Shown: piece by piece, positions 1 through 7,962 of the stretch
Numbering within the stretch: position 1 is the first letter of the stretch
Layout of the letters: each line of letters begins with the position of its first letter
Source of the DNA: Spirulina subsalsa FACHB-351
GTDB taxonomy: Bacteria; Cyanobacteriota; Cyanobacteriia; Cyanobacteriales; Spirulinaceae
Length of the DNA: 37,555 nucleotides
NCBI RefSeq assembly: GCF_026130165.1
Contig: NZ_JAIHOM010000045.1
Location: 1 to 37,555, forward strand
Direction of reading: 5' to 3'
Notes under the pieces: generated by a model
Told to the model about the DNA's origin: nothing
The model's database searches: none
What the model saw: only the letters and a program-made list of their open reading frames with translations
Position numbers and translations under genes: made by a program

Positions 1-134
1 CATTAAGTACGGTAGGGCATACCGGATCTAAAGCTTGGGGAGATTTGCCCTCTAGCCTGGTTGGAGCAATCCTGCTAGGTTATGGCGAGTCTGTGAACCA
101 AGAATCCTCGTGCCTTTAGGCCGAGGAGTGTCAA
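1..134 (+). mobile_element. Probable 3' remnant of a TnpB-type IS200/IS605 element
   Basis: There is no open frame of useful length here. The stretch closes with a hairpin (110-134: AAGAATCCTCG, loop around CTTTAGG, CGAGGAG) that ends in TGTCAA, which is how many cyanobacterial tnpB-only elements end. The 100 bases before it are GC-rich and structured, as expected for the omega-RNA that overlaps the tnpB 3' end. The tnpB body would lie left of the window, so this is inference. Near-identical solitary hairpins occur at 8759-8800 and 31666-31702. Confidence 0.45.
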
Positions 135-199
135 AATCTCGGGCAATCAAGGCGCGGGGATTCTTCTCTCAAGGAATCATCGCCCGATATGACTGGAGT

Positions 200-227
200 T
201 TGCTGTAGGCTTTGAACTCAAGTACAA
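200..227 (+). promoter_or_regulatory. Possible sigma70-type promoter of the binding-protein operon
   Basis: A TACAAT box (222-227) matches the -10 consensus at five of six positions. A weak -35 (TTGCTG, 200-205) lies 16 bases upstream, and the ATG of the first gene follows 25 bases after the -10. An alternative pair, TTGAAC (212-217) and CATATT (235-240), would leave almost no leader. Confidence 0.3.
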
Positions 228-252
228 TCATAGTCATATTTTAAACCGCGTC

Positions 253-1653
253 ATGTCCAAGCAGAATGAAACCAAAACCCTTTTAATTGCCTTCCTGCTC
301 ACCAGTGCCGTGTTAGTGGGAGGGGTTTGGTGGGTGCGAGAATCGGGGATTTTGATGGGTTTGATCGATTCTCCCAACGGCCCTGGGACATCACCTCTAG
401 GGGCTTCCCGGTCGGCTGTGGCTTTGAGTGGGGGGGAGCAATTGCTGCTCGGGGGAAGTTCAGACCTTCAGGGGGCGGTTGAATTAATTGCAAATCGTCA
501 ATATAGCCAAGCGGTTCAACAGCTAGAGGCTTTTCTACAACAGAATCCCAATGAGCCGGAAGCCTTGATTTATCTCAATAATGCCCGCATTGCTCAAGGT
601 CGTTCCTATCCCATTGCGGTGGCGGTGCCGATTACAGGGAGTGAGAATTCCGCTAAGGAAATTTTACGGGGGGTGGCTCAAGCGCAACAGGAAATTAACC
701 AACGGGGGGGCATTAATGGGGTTCCCCTCAAGGTGATTATTGCCGATGACCACAATAGCCCGGAGATGGCGCAACAGGTAGCTGAGGCTTTGGTGAAAAT
801 GCCGGAAATTCTGGCGGTGGTGGGGCATTTTAGTAGTGATGTGAGCCAAGCGGCGGCGGCGATTTATCAACAGCAGGGTTTAGTGATGATTTCTCCCTCT
901 AGTACCTCTGTTACCTTGTCCCAAGCGGGAAATTATATCTTTCGCACGGCACCGAGTGATGCGTTTACGGCTAAGGCGTTGGCTCAGTATCAATTGACGG
1001 AATTAAATCTCAATCAGGCGGTGATTTTTTATAACGGCCAGAGTGATTATAGTCTGTCGCTGAAGGGACAATTTACAACGGAATTGTTTACCAGTGGGGG
1101 CAGTGTTTTACAGGAATTTGATGTGTCTCTCCCTGATTTTAACCCCAGTGAGGCGGTGGCAGAAGCTCGACAGCAGGGGGCTGAGGTGTTGGTTTTACTG
1201 ACTAATACTCCGACGCTGGATCAAGCGTTACGGGTGATTCAACTCAATCGTCAAGGGTTGCCTTTGTTGGGGGGGGATAGTCTCTATAATCCCCGATTGT
1301 TACAAGTGGGGGCGCAGGATGCTCAGGGGATGGTGGTGGCGGTGCCGTGGCATATTTTAGCCCATCCCGATGCTCCCTTTACTCGGACTTCGGCGCAATT
1401 GTGGCGGGCGGAGGTGAACTGGCGGACGGCGATGGCCTATGATGCGACTCAGGCGTTGATTGCGGCGTTGGGGGAAACGCCTACTCGGTCGGGGGTGCAA
1501 GGGGCTTTAGGTCGTTCAGGATTTACGACGGCCGGGGCTTCGGAGGTGATTCGGTTTTTGCCGTCGGGCGATCGCAATCAAGCGGTCCAACTGGTGGAAG
1601 TCGTACCCGGAACTCGTTCTGGGTTTGGTCAAGATTTCAACCCAATTCCCTAG
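253..1653 (+). CDS. Membrane-anchored ABC-type substrate-binding protein (branched-chain amino acid/receptor family)
   Basis: This 466-residue protein has a short N-tail (MSKQNET), one hydrophobic segment at about residues 9-28 and a Gly/Ser-rich linker. A TPR-like helical hairpin follows at about 73-113 (QAVQQLEAFLQQNPNEPEAL), then a type I periplasmic-binding fold from about 120 to the end, with the typical IAVAVPITG start and GVAQAQQEINQRGGINGVPL. Known members of this fold bind amino acids, amides or urea outside the membrane. Here the anchor looks uncleaved, so the domain probably stays tethered in the periplasm. It is first in a three-gene operon, 24 bases before a close paralogue. No permease or ATPase gene is adjacent, so a sensory or receptor role is as likely as transport. 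The ligand cannot be read from the sequence. Confidence 0.85.
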   Translation: MSKQNETKTLLIAFLLTSAVLVGGVWWVRESGILMGLIDSPNGPGTSPLGASRSAVALSGGEQLLLGGSSDLQGAVELIANRQYSQAVQQLEAFLQQNPNEPEALIYLNNARIAQGRSYPIAVAVPITGSENSAKEILRGVAQAQQEINQRGGINGVPLKVIIADDHNSPEMAQQVAEALVKMPEILAVVGHFSSDVSQAAAAIYQQQGLVMISPSSTSVTLSQAGNYIFRTAPSDAFTAKALAQYQLTELNLNQAVIFYNGQSDYSLSLKGQFTTELFTSGGSVLQEFDVSLPDFNPSEAVAEARQQGAEVLVLLTNTPTLDQALRVIQLNRQGLPLLGGDSLYNPRLLQVGAQDAQGMVVAVPWHILAHPDAPFTRTSAQLWRAEVNWRTAMAYDATQALIAALGETPTRSGVQGALGRSGFTTAGASEVIRFLPSGDRNQAVQLVEVVPGTRSGFGQDFNPIP

Positions 1654-1677
1654 TAATTTCCACGGAAAGCAGCAATC

Positions 1678-3048
1678 ATGACTCAAAAAAACGAAACTAA
1701 AATTCTCTTACTCTCCCTTGTCGTCACCGGAGCGCTCTTAGCTGGGGGCGGATGGTGGGTCTATCAGGCGGGTTTCTTGGGTGGGAATACTAGCGTAACG
1801 GGTGGTCGGGGTTCAGATGGTAATTTAAGCGCGGGGGGGAAACTCTTAACCCGAGACGCACCGGAGAAACGGGCGGCGGTGGAGGCGATCGCCCAAAATG
1901 ACTTTTCCGGTGCCGTGAGTCGCTTGGAAGCCTATCTGCAAAACAATCCCAATGATCCCGAAGCCCTGATTTATTTAAATAATGCCCGCATCGGCAACCA
2001 AAATGTCCCCACCATTGGGGTGGCGGTGCCGATTACCGGAAACCTTGATGCGGCTCAGGAAATTCTCCGGGGAGTGGCCCAAGCGCAAAAGGAAATTAAT
2101 GAGCAGGGCGGGATTAATGGCACTCCCTTAAAGGTGATCATTGGCGATGATCAAAATACCCCCCAAGGCGCTAGTAGTTTAGCCCGCGCTTTTACCCGTG
2201 AACGCCTCTTAGGGGTGGTGGGACATTTCAGTAGTGAAAATAGCCAGGCCGCCGCTTCAGTTTATCAAGAGTCGGGTCTGGTCATGATCTCCCCCACTAG
2301 CACATCTGTTCCTCTTGCCCAAAGTGGTGACCATATCTTCCGCACTGTTCCCAGTGATGCTTTTACGGCTAAGGCGATGGTGCAGTATCAACTGAATGTT
2401 TTAAACCAACAACGGGCGGCTGTGTTTTTTAATAGCCAAAGTGACTACAGTCAGTCGTTGAAAAATCAGTTCACTCAAGAACTGTTTTCCAGTGGGGGGA
2501 ATGTGGTAGGGGAGTATGATGTATCGAGTAACTTTAATGCTCGTAATGCTCTGCAAGATGCCCAAAGTAAGGGCGCTCAAGTGCTGATTTTAGCCACTAA
2601 CTTTAATACCTTGGATCAAGCGGTGCAAGTGATCCAAGTCAATGATCGCAATCTGCCTCTATTGGGGGGAGATAGCCTCTATACGCCCCGTTTGTTACAG
2701 TTAGGGGCTGATAATGCGGTGGGGATGGTGTTGGCTGTGCCGTGGCATATTGACGGGAATCCTAACGCGGGGTTTGTGACTCGTTCCCGTCAACTGTGGC
2801 GGGCGGATGTGAACTGGCGCACGGCGATGGCCTATGATGCCACTCAAGCCTTGATTGGGGCCCTGCGACAAAATCCAACCCCCCAAGGGGTTCAACAAAC
2901 TCTGAGTAACCCCAGTTTCCAAGCGAGTGGAGCGGCGGCGGAGATTCGTTTTTTGCCTTCGGGCGATCGCAATCAAGCCGTACAATTAGTTAAAGTAGAG
3001 GCAGGCTCTCGCTCTGGATTTGGTTATGATTTTGTTCCCCTACCTTGA
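1678..3048 (+). CDS. Membrane-anchored ABC-type substrate-binding protein, paralogue of the preceding gene
   Basis: The 456-residue product repeats the architecture of its upstream neighbour: N-tail MTQKNET, hydrophobic anchor at about residues 9-28 ending in GGGWW, Gly-rich linker, TPR-like segment at about 66-106 (LEAYLQNNPNDPEALIYL), then a type I periplasmic-binding domain. The two align along their whole length, with shared stretches such as VNWRTAMAYDATQALI and EIRFLPSGDRNQAVQLV, so they arose by tandem duplication. The linker and parts of the ligand-binding region differ, which leaves room for different ligands. The start is 24 bases after the previous stop and the stop is 6 bases before the next gene, so co-transcription is very likely. 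Confidence 0.85.
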   Translation: MTQKNETKILLLSLVVTGALLAGGGWWVYQAGFLGGNTSVTGGRGSDGNLSAGGKLLTRDAPEKRAAVEAIAQNDFSGAVSRLEAYLQNNPNDPEALIYLNNARIGNQNVPTIGVAVPITGNLDAAQEILRGVAQAQKEINEQGGINGTPLKVIIGDDQNTPQGASSLARAFTRERLLGVVGHFSSENSQAAASVYQESGLVMISPTSTSVPLAQSGDHIFRTVPSDAFTAKAMVQYQLNVLNQQRAAVFFNSQSDYSQSLKNQFTQELFSSGGNVVGEYDVSSNFNARNALQDAQSKGAQVLILATNFNTLDQAVQVIQVNDRNLPLLGGDSLYTPRLLQLGADNAVGMVLAVPWHIDGNPNAGFVTRSRQLWRADVNWRTAMAYDATQALIGALRQNPTPQGVQQTLSNPSFQASGAAAEIRFLPSGDRNQAVQLVKVEAGSRSGFGYDFVPLP

Positions 3049-3054
3049 GGTTTT

Positions 3055-3945
3055 ATGACCGCGAAAAATGAAACCCTGCCCCTGATTCTCTCCTTCGTCA
3101 TTACCGCAGGTATTCTCGGCGCTGGCTATTGGTGGTTTACCCGTTCTGCTAATACTCCCCTAGTGGGCGATTCTAACCCCACCTCGTCCCCCAATCCCGC
3201 GCCAGCCTTTGCCGCACCTGTCACCGTCCCTAGTGGCACGATTTTACGCCTTGATGGGGCCACCAGTTTAGCGCAAGTGAATGTCGCCCTGAAACGCGGC
3301 TTTGAGGAAAAATTTGCTGGAACTTCGGTGACGCTACAAGCCAATGGTAGTGAACGGGGGTTAACTTCCCTCCTAGCGGGCAGTATCGACATCGCCGCCC
3401 TATCTCGACCTTTAACGTCCCAAGAACAAGCCCAGAACTTAGTGGCGGTTCCAGTCACTGAAGATGCGATCGCCATTATTATTGGAGTTAACAACCCCCT
3501 GCGCACCGGATTAAGCTCTCAACAAGTGCAACAAATTTTTACCGGACAACTCACCAACTGGTCCCAAGTGGGGGGACAAAACAGCGAAATTCGGGTCATT
3601 AACCGTCCCGACCATAGCGGCACTCATCAAGCCTTTAAAGAGATAGTGTTACAAGGTCAATCCTTCGGCACCACCCCCAACATTACCACCCTCATCAACG
3701 ATGAAACCACCGGATTAATCCGTCAACTTGGCGACAATGGCATTGGTTACGCCACCTACGCTCAAGTTGCCACCCAACAAACCGCCCAAGTTTTACCCAT
3801 TGACGGGACTACTCCCCAAGCGGCCACTTATCCCTATAAACGAACACTGTTTTATGTCTATAAAAACCCCCCCAGTGAAGCCGTCAAAGCCTTTTTAGGC
3901 TACAGCACCTCGGGCGAAGGCAAAAGTTTAATCGGTAATAGGTAA
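3055..3945 (+). CDS. Membrane-anchored PstS-like substrate-binding protein
   Basis: This 296-residue protein has the same anchor as the two genes before it (MTAKNET, hydrophobic stretch to about residue 27, then GYWW) and a Pro/Ala/Ser-rich linker. A type II periplasmic-binding domain of the phosphate/PBP-like-2 kind follows. Features of that fold are the opening LRLDGATSLAQVN, the SRPLTSQEQAQ segment, VFTG-like QIFTGQLTNWSQVGG and RPDHSGTHQAFKE. Known relatives bind phosphate or related oxyanions. The fold is unrelated to that of its neighbours, so the common anchor must come from domain shuffling and argues for a shared membrane partner. It overlaps nothing and follows the upstream stop by 6 bases. 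No pstCAB genes are present. Confidence 0.82.
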   Translation: MTAKNETLPLILSFVITAGILGAGYWWFTRSANTPLVGDSNPTSSPNPAPAFAAPVTVPSGTILRLDGATSLAQVNVALKRGFEEKFAGTSVTLQANGSERGLTSLLAGSIDIAALSRPLTSQEQAQNLVAVPVTEDAIAIIIGVNNPLRTGLSSQQVQQIFTGQLTNWSQVGGQNSEIRVINRPDHSGTHQAFKEIVLQGQSFGTTPNITTLINDETTGLIRQLGDNGIGYATYAQVATQQTAQVLPIDGTTPQAATYPYKRTLFYVYKNPPSEAVKAFLGYSTSGEGKSLIGNR

Positions 3946-4141
3946 TTATCAATGTGCAGATCGTTGGCATCGAGTCCGGGCAAAAGTAATGGATGAATTC
4001 TGGCCACTCCACTGAGTAATCTGTTTAAATCCTTCTTGTTTACCTTTTCGCAGCGAAACTTCCCACCAAACCTCTCGCCCATTTTCGGGAAACCCAAAAT
4101 TAGCACCGGATCAATCCCTTCGTAACAATTTAAGTGAACTA

Positions 4142-4169
4142 CCCCACCCTGCCGTTGGCGAGGATGGGG
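4142..4169. repeat. GC-rich hairpin resembling an IS200/IS605 element end
   Basis: CCCCACCCT and AGGATGGGG form an arm with one mismatch around GCC-GTT-GGC. The flanks (GAACTA before, CTTCCTGATTCAACG after) look like those of cyanobacterial IS605-family hairpins, recalled rather than searched. No transposase is attached. Confidence 0.4.
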
Positions 4170-4245
4170 CTTCCTGATTCAACGGGAACTGCATCTAACA
4201 AAACCGATGTTTTGCCAGGTTGTCCACAAGAATCCACCAACACGA

Positions 4246-4279
4246 CCCAAGGGGGTACGGAATCCCGCACCCCCTTGGG
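4246..4279. terminator. Perfect 11-bp stem hairpin, possible terminator below ycf35
   Basis: CCCAAGGGGGT (4246-4256) and ACCCCCTTGGG (4269-4279) are perfect complements around a 12-base loop. The hairpin lies 60 bases downstream of the ycf35 stop on the minus strand. It has no U-run on its exit side (the T-run precedes it), so it may instead act as an RNA end stabiliser or be a repeat. Confidence 0.4.
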
Positions 4280-4339
4280 GAGAAAAAAGGGTTAACCTGT
4301 AAACAGTCAACCCATGAGCTTTGGAACGCGCAGCCAAAA

Positions 4340-4693
4340 TTACTTTTGAACAACCAACTTCACATTGGCATTTTGCAGACCGCGTTGTTTTACTTCCGCT
4401 AAGGTTTTGTTGACCGCATACTTCTGGTTGATGGAGTTGATCAACTCAGTTTGGTTGTGCTTTTTAGCAACACCCCAAAGGTCAGCGATCAAGTCAAACG
4501 TACCATCAGCATTGTGGGACCAACCGAGATCATATTCACCGTCGAGAACAGCAACCAAGTCGGCGCGCACACGCTGACCGTTGTAGCCGCGAACATCGGC
4601 CTCGGTTTTCACAGAGATCCCCAAGTCACGCAAAGAAGCTTTGAGGATTTCGACATCGGTGATTTTGGTCCGTAAGGTGCTGAAATGAGACAT
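4340..4693 (-). CDS. ycf35: Ycf35 / DUF1257 family protein
   Basis: The 117-residue product starts MSHFSTLRTKITD and has the conserved middle DLGWSHNADGTFDLIADLWG. These are the hallmarks of the Ycf35/DUF1257 family, which is found in cyanobacteria and red-algal plastids and has no established biochemical function. Length and both ends fit the family. No membrane segment or signal peptide is visible. It lies on the same strand as ycf46, 151 bases downstream of that gene's stop, and the two may be co-transcribed. The intervening bases hold no obvious terminator. Confidence 0.88.
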   Translation of the reverse strand: MSHFSTLRTKITDVEILKASLRDLGISVKTEADVRGYNGQRVRADLVAVLDGEYDLGWSHNADGTFDLIADLWGVAKKHNQTELINSINQKYAVNKTLAEVKQRGLQNANVKLVVQK

Positions 4694-4844
4694 GGGATTT
4701 TCCTCTTTGAATTAAACGACAGTTGTTGATTTTGAGTGCCGCCTGATTTGAGCAAGAAGGCGGTTTTTCTTTTGCTGCTAGTCTAGGACGGACTAGCCTT
4801 TGCTTCTGCCCCTACCCCAAGGTCAAGGCACAGAAGAAAGCCTG

Positions 4845-6398
4845 TTAAAACTCCAAGCGCTGGTATTCCGCCGTGGAGGACGCCGCAGGTCTGGCGCGGG
4901 TTCGCGCCCAATCTCGTAGGGCTGTTACCTGCTCGGTCATGGTGCGAGATAAGGGAAGGGTGGCTTTAATCGTTGCAATGATGTCCAGTTGGGTGAATTC
5001 CCGATCCTGGGCAAAGGCTTCATACATTGCGGCAATAATGGCCTGTTCAATCTCGGCACCGGAAAAGCCTTCGGATATTTTGGCTAGCTGGTCGAGGTCG
5101 AAGCGGGAAATATCATCCCGTCGCTTGCCTAAATGAATTTGAAAGATCGCTTGCCGTTCTTCAGGGGTGGGCAAGTCTACAAAGAAAATTTCATCAAACC
5201 GACCCTTGCGTAAGAACTCACCGGGTAAACGCTCAATGCGGTTAGCAGTGGCCATGACGAACACGGGGGAGGTTTTTTCCTGCATCCAAGTCAGGAATGA
5301 ACCGAAAATTCGGCTAGAGGTACCGCCATCGGAATCGGCTGACCCGGTTCCACCGGCAAAGGATTTGTCTAGTTCATCAATAAACAAAATGGCGGGGGAG
5401 ATGGATTCGGCGGTTTTTAAGGCGTTGCGTAAGTTGGCCTCGGAACGCCCCACCATTGACCCATCATAGACACGACCCATATCAAGACGGAGGATGGGTA
5501 AACCCCAGAGGCGAGATGTGGTTTTGGCAATTAAGGATTTCCCACAACCGGGAACCCCTAGAATAAGCATTCCTTTGGGTTGAGGCAAACCGTACTCTCT
5601 CGCTCGTTCGGTGAAGGCGTTGGAACGTTGTTTGAGCCAGCGCTTCAGTTCTTCGAGGCCGCCTATCGCCTCAATGGTTTCGTCTTCTTCGATGTACTCC
5701 AGAATGCCATTGCGCCGAATGAGTTGCTTTTTCTCAGACAGAACAATTTCCACTTCTTCTTCCGTTAGGCGACCTGCTTTGACGTAGGCTTTACGATACA
5801 CTTTCTCGGCTTCGTCTTTGGTCAGGCCTAATGCCGCTTTGAGGAGTTTTTCCCGGACTTCGGTGGTGATGCGTCGTCCTTTGACTTTATCCAGTTGACG
5901 GGACAGAACTTGATTCAGTTCTGACATATCCGGTAAGGGAAAGTCTAACACTACGACATCTTTTTCCAGTTCGATGGGAACCTGCTGCACGGGGGACATG
6001 AGAATCATAATCTTCTCAGTACCTTTGGCGGCTAAGATGGCATCCCGTAACGCCCGTTTCACTCCTGCATCAGCGATGAAGTCGTGTAAATCTTTAAAAA
6101 TAAATAGCCCGGGTTCTCTTTGCTGAATCACCCATTGAATGGCGGCTTCTGGAGAGATGGTATTGTGTTGGGGGGAAGGGCGAGTCTGACCGTACTCCAC
6201 CATGCCACGAGTCATGGTCCAAACAAAAACCCGACTGTATTGAGAATTCGAGGGGTTGCCGGAGTTGGCGGCTGCGTTGGTAGTGCTACCCAATTGGGCA
6301 ATTTTGGCGATCGCCTGCTCTGCTCTCTCTTCCTCGGGGGTCACGAGGTAGATTAGGGGATATTGAGCTTGTATGAGAATACTTAACTCTTCTTTCAT
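4845..6398 (-). CDS. ycf46: Ycf46-type AAA+ ATPase
   Basis: The 517-residue protein begins MKEELSILIQAQYPLIYLVT, as Ycf46 proteins do. Residues 1-230 form the family-specific N-terminal domain, followed by an AAA+ module with Walker A GVPGCGKS (281-288), Walker B ILFIDELD (337-344), a sensor-1 region MATANR and the FRKGRFDEIFFVDLP second-region motif. Ycf46 is conserved in cyanobacteria and plastids of red algae and has been linked to photosynthetic carbon acquisition in Synechocystis (recalled). The active site is complete, so an active ATPase is expected. An acidic/Gly-rich insert (about 348-361) separates Walker B from the following helix. A 16-bp tandem repeat lies about 160 bases upstream of its start. 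Confidence 0.92.
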   Translation of the reverse strand: MKEELSILIQAQYPLIYLVTPEEERAEQAIAKIAQLGSTTNAAANSGNPSNSQYSRVFVWTMTRGMVEYGQTRPSPQHNTISPEAAIQWVIQQREPGLFIFKDLHDFIADAGVKRALRDAILAAKGTEKIMILMSPVQQVPIELEKDVVVLDFPLPDMSELNQVLSRQLDKVKGRRITTEVREKLLKAALGLTKDEAEKVYRKAYVKAGRLTEEEVEIVLSEKKQLIRRNGILEYIEEDETIEAIGGLEELKRWLKQRSNAFTERAREYGLPQPKGMLILGVPGCGKSLIAKTTSRLWGLPILRLDMGRVYDGSMVGRSEANLRNALKTAESISPAILFIDELDKSFAGGTGSADSDGGTSSRIFGSFLTWMQEKTSPVFVMATANRIERLPGEFLRKGRFDEIFFVDLPTPEERQAIFQIHLGKRRDDISRFDLDQLAKISEGFSGAEIEQAIIAAMYEAFAQDREFTQLDIIATIKATLPLSRTMTEQVTALRDWARTRARPAASSTAEYQRLEF

Positions 6399-6731
6399 CG
6401 CTGCTGTTTATTGGCTGCTTTCAAATGACTGTACAACTCAGTGGCTCAATGATTGACCCCCTTTGAGATGAGCAATAAGCACTGACGAATCATGATAGTG
6501 TTTGTAACAAATTACAAGTTTCCTGAGAAACTTTTCACTTATTTTTAACCTATCACCGAGACTTTCAAAATTCATGACCTTCAAAATTCATGACTTTCAA
6601 AATTCATGACTTTCAAAATTCACGACTCTCAAAATTCATGACTCGCCAAATTAACTCACCCGAGGGATCACTAATTTTCTGAACACCAATTCCTTGAGCC
6701 TGTCTCGTTAATCAGCGATGCTAACCCCAAT
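6399..6731. other. Upstream region of ycf46 with a tandem repeat
   Basis: This 333-base gap has no gene. It lies between the ycf46 start and the stop of the upstream same-strand gene, so it must contain the ycf46 promoter and leader. Its only clear structure is the 16-bp tandem repeat at 6560-6652; the remainder is AT-rich. Confidence 0.6.
6560..6652. repeat. 16-bp direct repeat, five copies plus a partial sixth
   Basis: The unit GACTTTCAAAATTCAT occurs at 6560, 6576, 6592, 6608 and 6624, with one or two substitutions in some copies (GACCTTC, TTCAC, GACTCTC). A degenerate 13-base copy starts at 6640. Strict 16-bp spacing shows it arose by tandem duplication. Confidence 0.9.
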
Positions 6732-7136
6732 TCAACAGGGAACCAACGTCTCTTCTCCGTGAGAGTCAGACCGGAATCCGACAACTTCCCGAACCTGCTC
6801 TACTGGAATCTCAATCTCTGGATTAAGTTCTGGATTAATTTCCTGACCCATCTCTTGCGGCATTTCCTCTGCTAATACAGCAGGTGGCTGGTCGAGGGCG
6901 ACCATTTCCCCATCACGCTTAACTAGAGGGCTGTGACATTCGGGACAAGAATAGACCCGATGGGTTTTGCCTTGAGAAGCTTCTACATCTTCCACTACTT
7001 CCGGATTCTGTAAGTAGAACGCAATTGCTTTTTCTACCATTGCAGACATGGACTCTACCTCAATGGCGGCTTGAACTTTTAGCCTACGGTGGAGGTTGGG
7101 CGGAAGATAAAGTGTAACTTTCTGCTTGTCTTGCAT
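6732..7136 (-). CDS. Ribbon-helix-helix-like protein with a CxxC element
   Basis: The 134-residue protein starts KVTLYLPPNLHRRLKVQAAIE, followed by a helix with SMSAMVEKAIAFYL. This fits a ribbon-helix-helix (CopG/Arc-type) DNA-binding unit at residues 5-45: a short basic strand, then two helices. Residues 62-80 hold YSCPECHSPLVKRDGEMV, a half zinc-ribbon with a single CPEC pair. The rest is acidic and proline-rich and probably disordered. Known RHH proteins dimerise and bind operators or act as antitoxins. No toxin gene is next to it, so a free-standing regulator is the better guess. The start has no competing upstream ATG. Confidence 0.6.
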   Translation of the reverse strand: MQDKQKVTLYLPPNLHRRLKVQAAIEVESMSAMVEKAIAFYLQNPEVVEDVEASQGKTHRVYSCPECHSPLVKRDGEMVALDQPPAVLAEEMPQEMGQEINPELNPEIEIPVEQVREVVGFRSDSHGEETLVPC

Positions 7137-7345
7137 CTCGCACTAATAAGATATCTACCCGGGTATGTTATGCCATGTTAGTCATTCCTTAGAAGACTGT
7201 CAAGCTGGTATACCAGTATGACGGCATAATTGTTACATTTGTTAACAAAGCAATTCATTTAGGGGGTCGGTTTGGCTCAAGGTGCTAGTGACCAAGATCC
7301 GTCGCCGTGCTGGGTTATACTGCGTTGGCGTTAGTCGGATGAGCG

Positions 7346-7735
7346 TCACAACACGGCGATACAGTCGATTTCGACCTTGACCCCTTTGGGGAGGCGAGAG
7401 ACTTCTACACAGGCACGAGCGGGGGCGCTGCTTTCCTCGAAGAATTGGGCGTAAACTTGATTCATGGGGGCGAAATCGTTTAAGTCGGCGAGGAAGACGG
7501 TGGTTTTGACCACTCGTTTAAAATCGGCTCCGGCAGCTTGTAGGATGGCGGCTAGATTGCGCATCACTTGTTCTGTTTGTTGGCTGATGTCATCGCCACC
7601 GACGATTTCTCCGGTGTGAGGATCGAGGGGAATTTGTCCGGCGACAAAGACGAGGGTTCCTGTGGCGGCGATCGCTTGACTATAGGGACCGACAGGAGCG
7701 GGTGCTTCTTCGGTGTGGATAATTTGCTTGGTCAT
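7346..7735 (-). CDS. ridA: RidA family reactive enamine/imine deaminase
   Basis: The 129-residue protein has the full RidA/YjgF signature: PVGPYSQAI at 14-22, [10 protein letters not shown] at 30-39, and the C-terminal block [23 protein letters not shown]. That block contains the substrate-binding arginine (R107) and the conserved glutamate (E122). Members hydrolyse reactive 2-aminoacrylate and other enamines released by PLP enzymes, in the cytosol. Length is standard. It is a single gene transcribed away from the tRNA on the other strand. Confidence 0.95.
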   Translation of the reverse strand: MTKQIIHTEEAPAPVGPYSQAIAATGTLVFVAGQIPLDPHTGEIVGGDDISQQTEQVMRNLAAILQAAGADFKRVVKTTVFLADLNDFAPMNQVYAQFFEESSAPARACVEVSRLPKGVKVEIDCIAVL

Positions 7736-7819
7736 GAGATTTTAGGCGATTGAACGGGTTAACCTCGCTATTTTACTTCTTTTCAGGGGTTCTCTGGTCA
7801 GGGCTTTTTGAGGAGAGGC

Positions 7820-7849
7820 TTGGGAAAATCTAAATAGATGTGTTATGCT
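7820..7849 (+). promoter_or_regulatory. Probable promoter of the tRNA-Arg gene
   Basis: TTGGGA (7820-7825) and TATGCT (7844-7849) each match the sigma70 consensus at four of six positions, with an 18-base spacer. They lie 19 bases before the tRNA. Confidence 0.45.
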
Positions 7850-7868
7850 AGATGATCGCTGAACAAAA

Positions 7869-7941
7869 GGGCATGTAGCTCAGAGGATAGAGCACTGGAT
7901 TCCGGTTCCAGGTGTCGGGGGTTCGACTCCCTCCATGCCCG
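7869..7941 (+). tRNA. trnR-CCG: tRNA-Arg(CCG)
   Basis: A complete 73-base cloverleaf can be folded. The acceptor stem GGGCATG pairs with CATGCCC, the D arm is GCTC...GAGC, the anticodon stem CTGGA pairs with TCCAG around the loop TTCCGGT (anticodon CCG), and the T arm GGGGG/CCCTC contains TTCGACT with one G-U pair. The discriminator base is G and CCA is not encoded. The S4-domain gene starts 21 bases after it. Confidence 0.97.
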
Positions 7942-7962
7942 TTAAATTTTCCCCAGACCCCT

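Larger units (their letters stand above)
3946..4339. other. Gene-free stretch between convergent transcription units
   Basis: No open frame here looks real. The 68-residue minus frame over 3900-4106 shows no recognisable motif. The stretch contains two strong hairpins (listed separately), the first resembling the terminal stem-loops of IS605-like elements. It is bounded by the plus-strand binding-protein operon and minus-strand ycf35, so read-through from both sides would end here. Confidence 0.6.

Noticed and set aside
253-3945. Complete ABC uptake system
   Set aside because: Only binding proteins are present; no permease or ATPase gene follows, and the proteins look anchored rather than freely periplasmic.
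3900-4106. 68-residue minus-strand frame overlapping the PstS-like gene end
   Set aside because: It overlaps the end of a solid gene on the other strand, shows no recognised motif, and fits non-coding DNA next to IS-like hairpins.
6560-6652. Iteron-type replication origin
   Set aside because: The short direct repeats resemble iterons, but there is no replication initiator gene or DnaA-box cluster, and the surrounding genes are chromosomal housekeeping genes.
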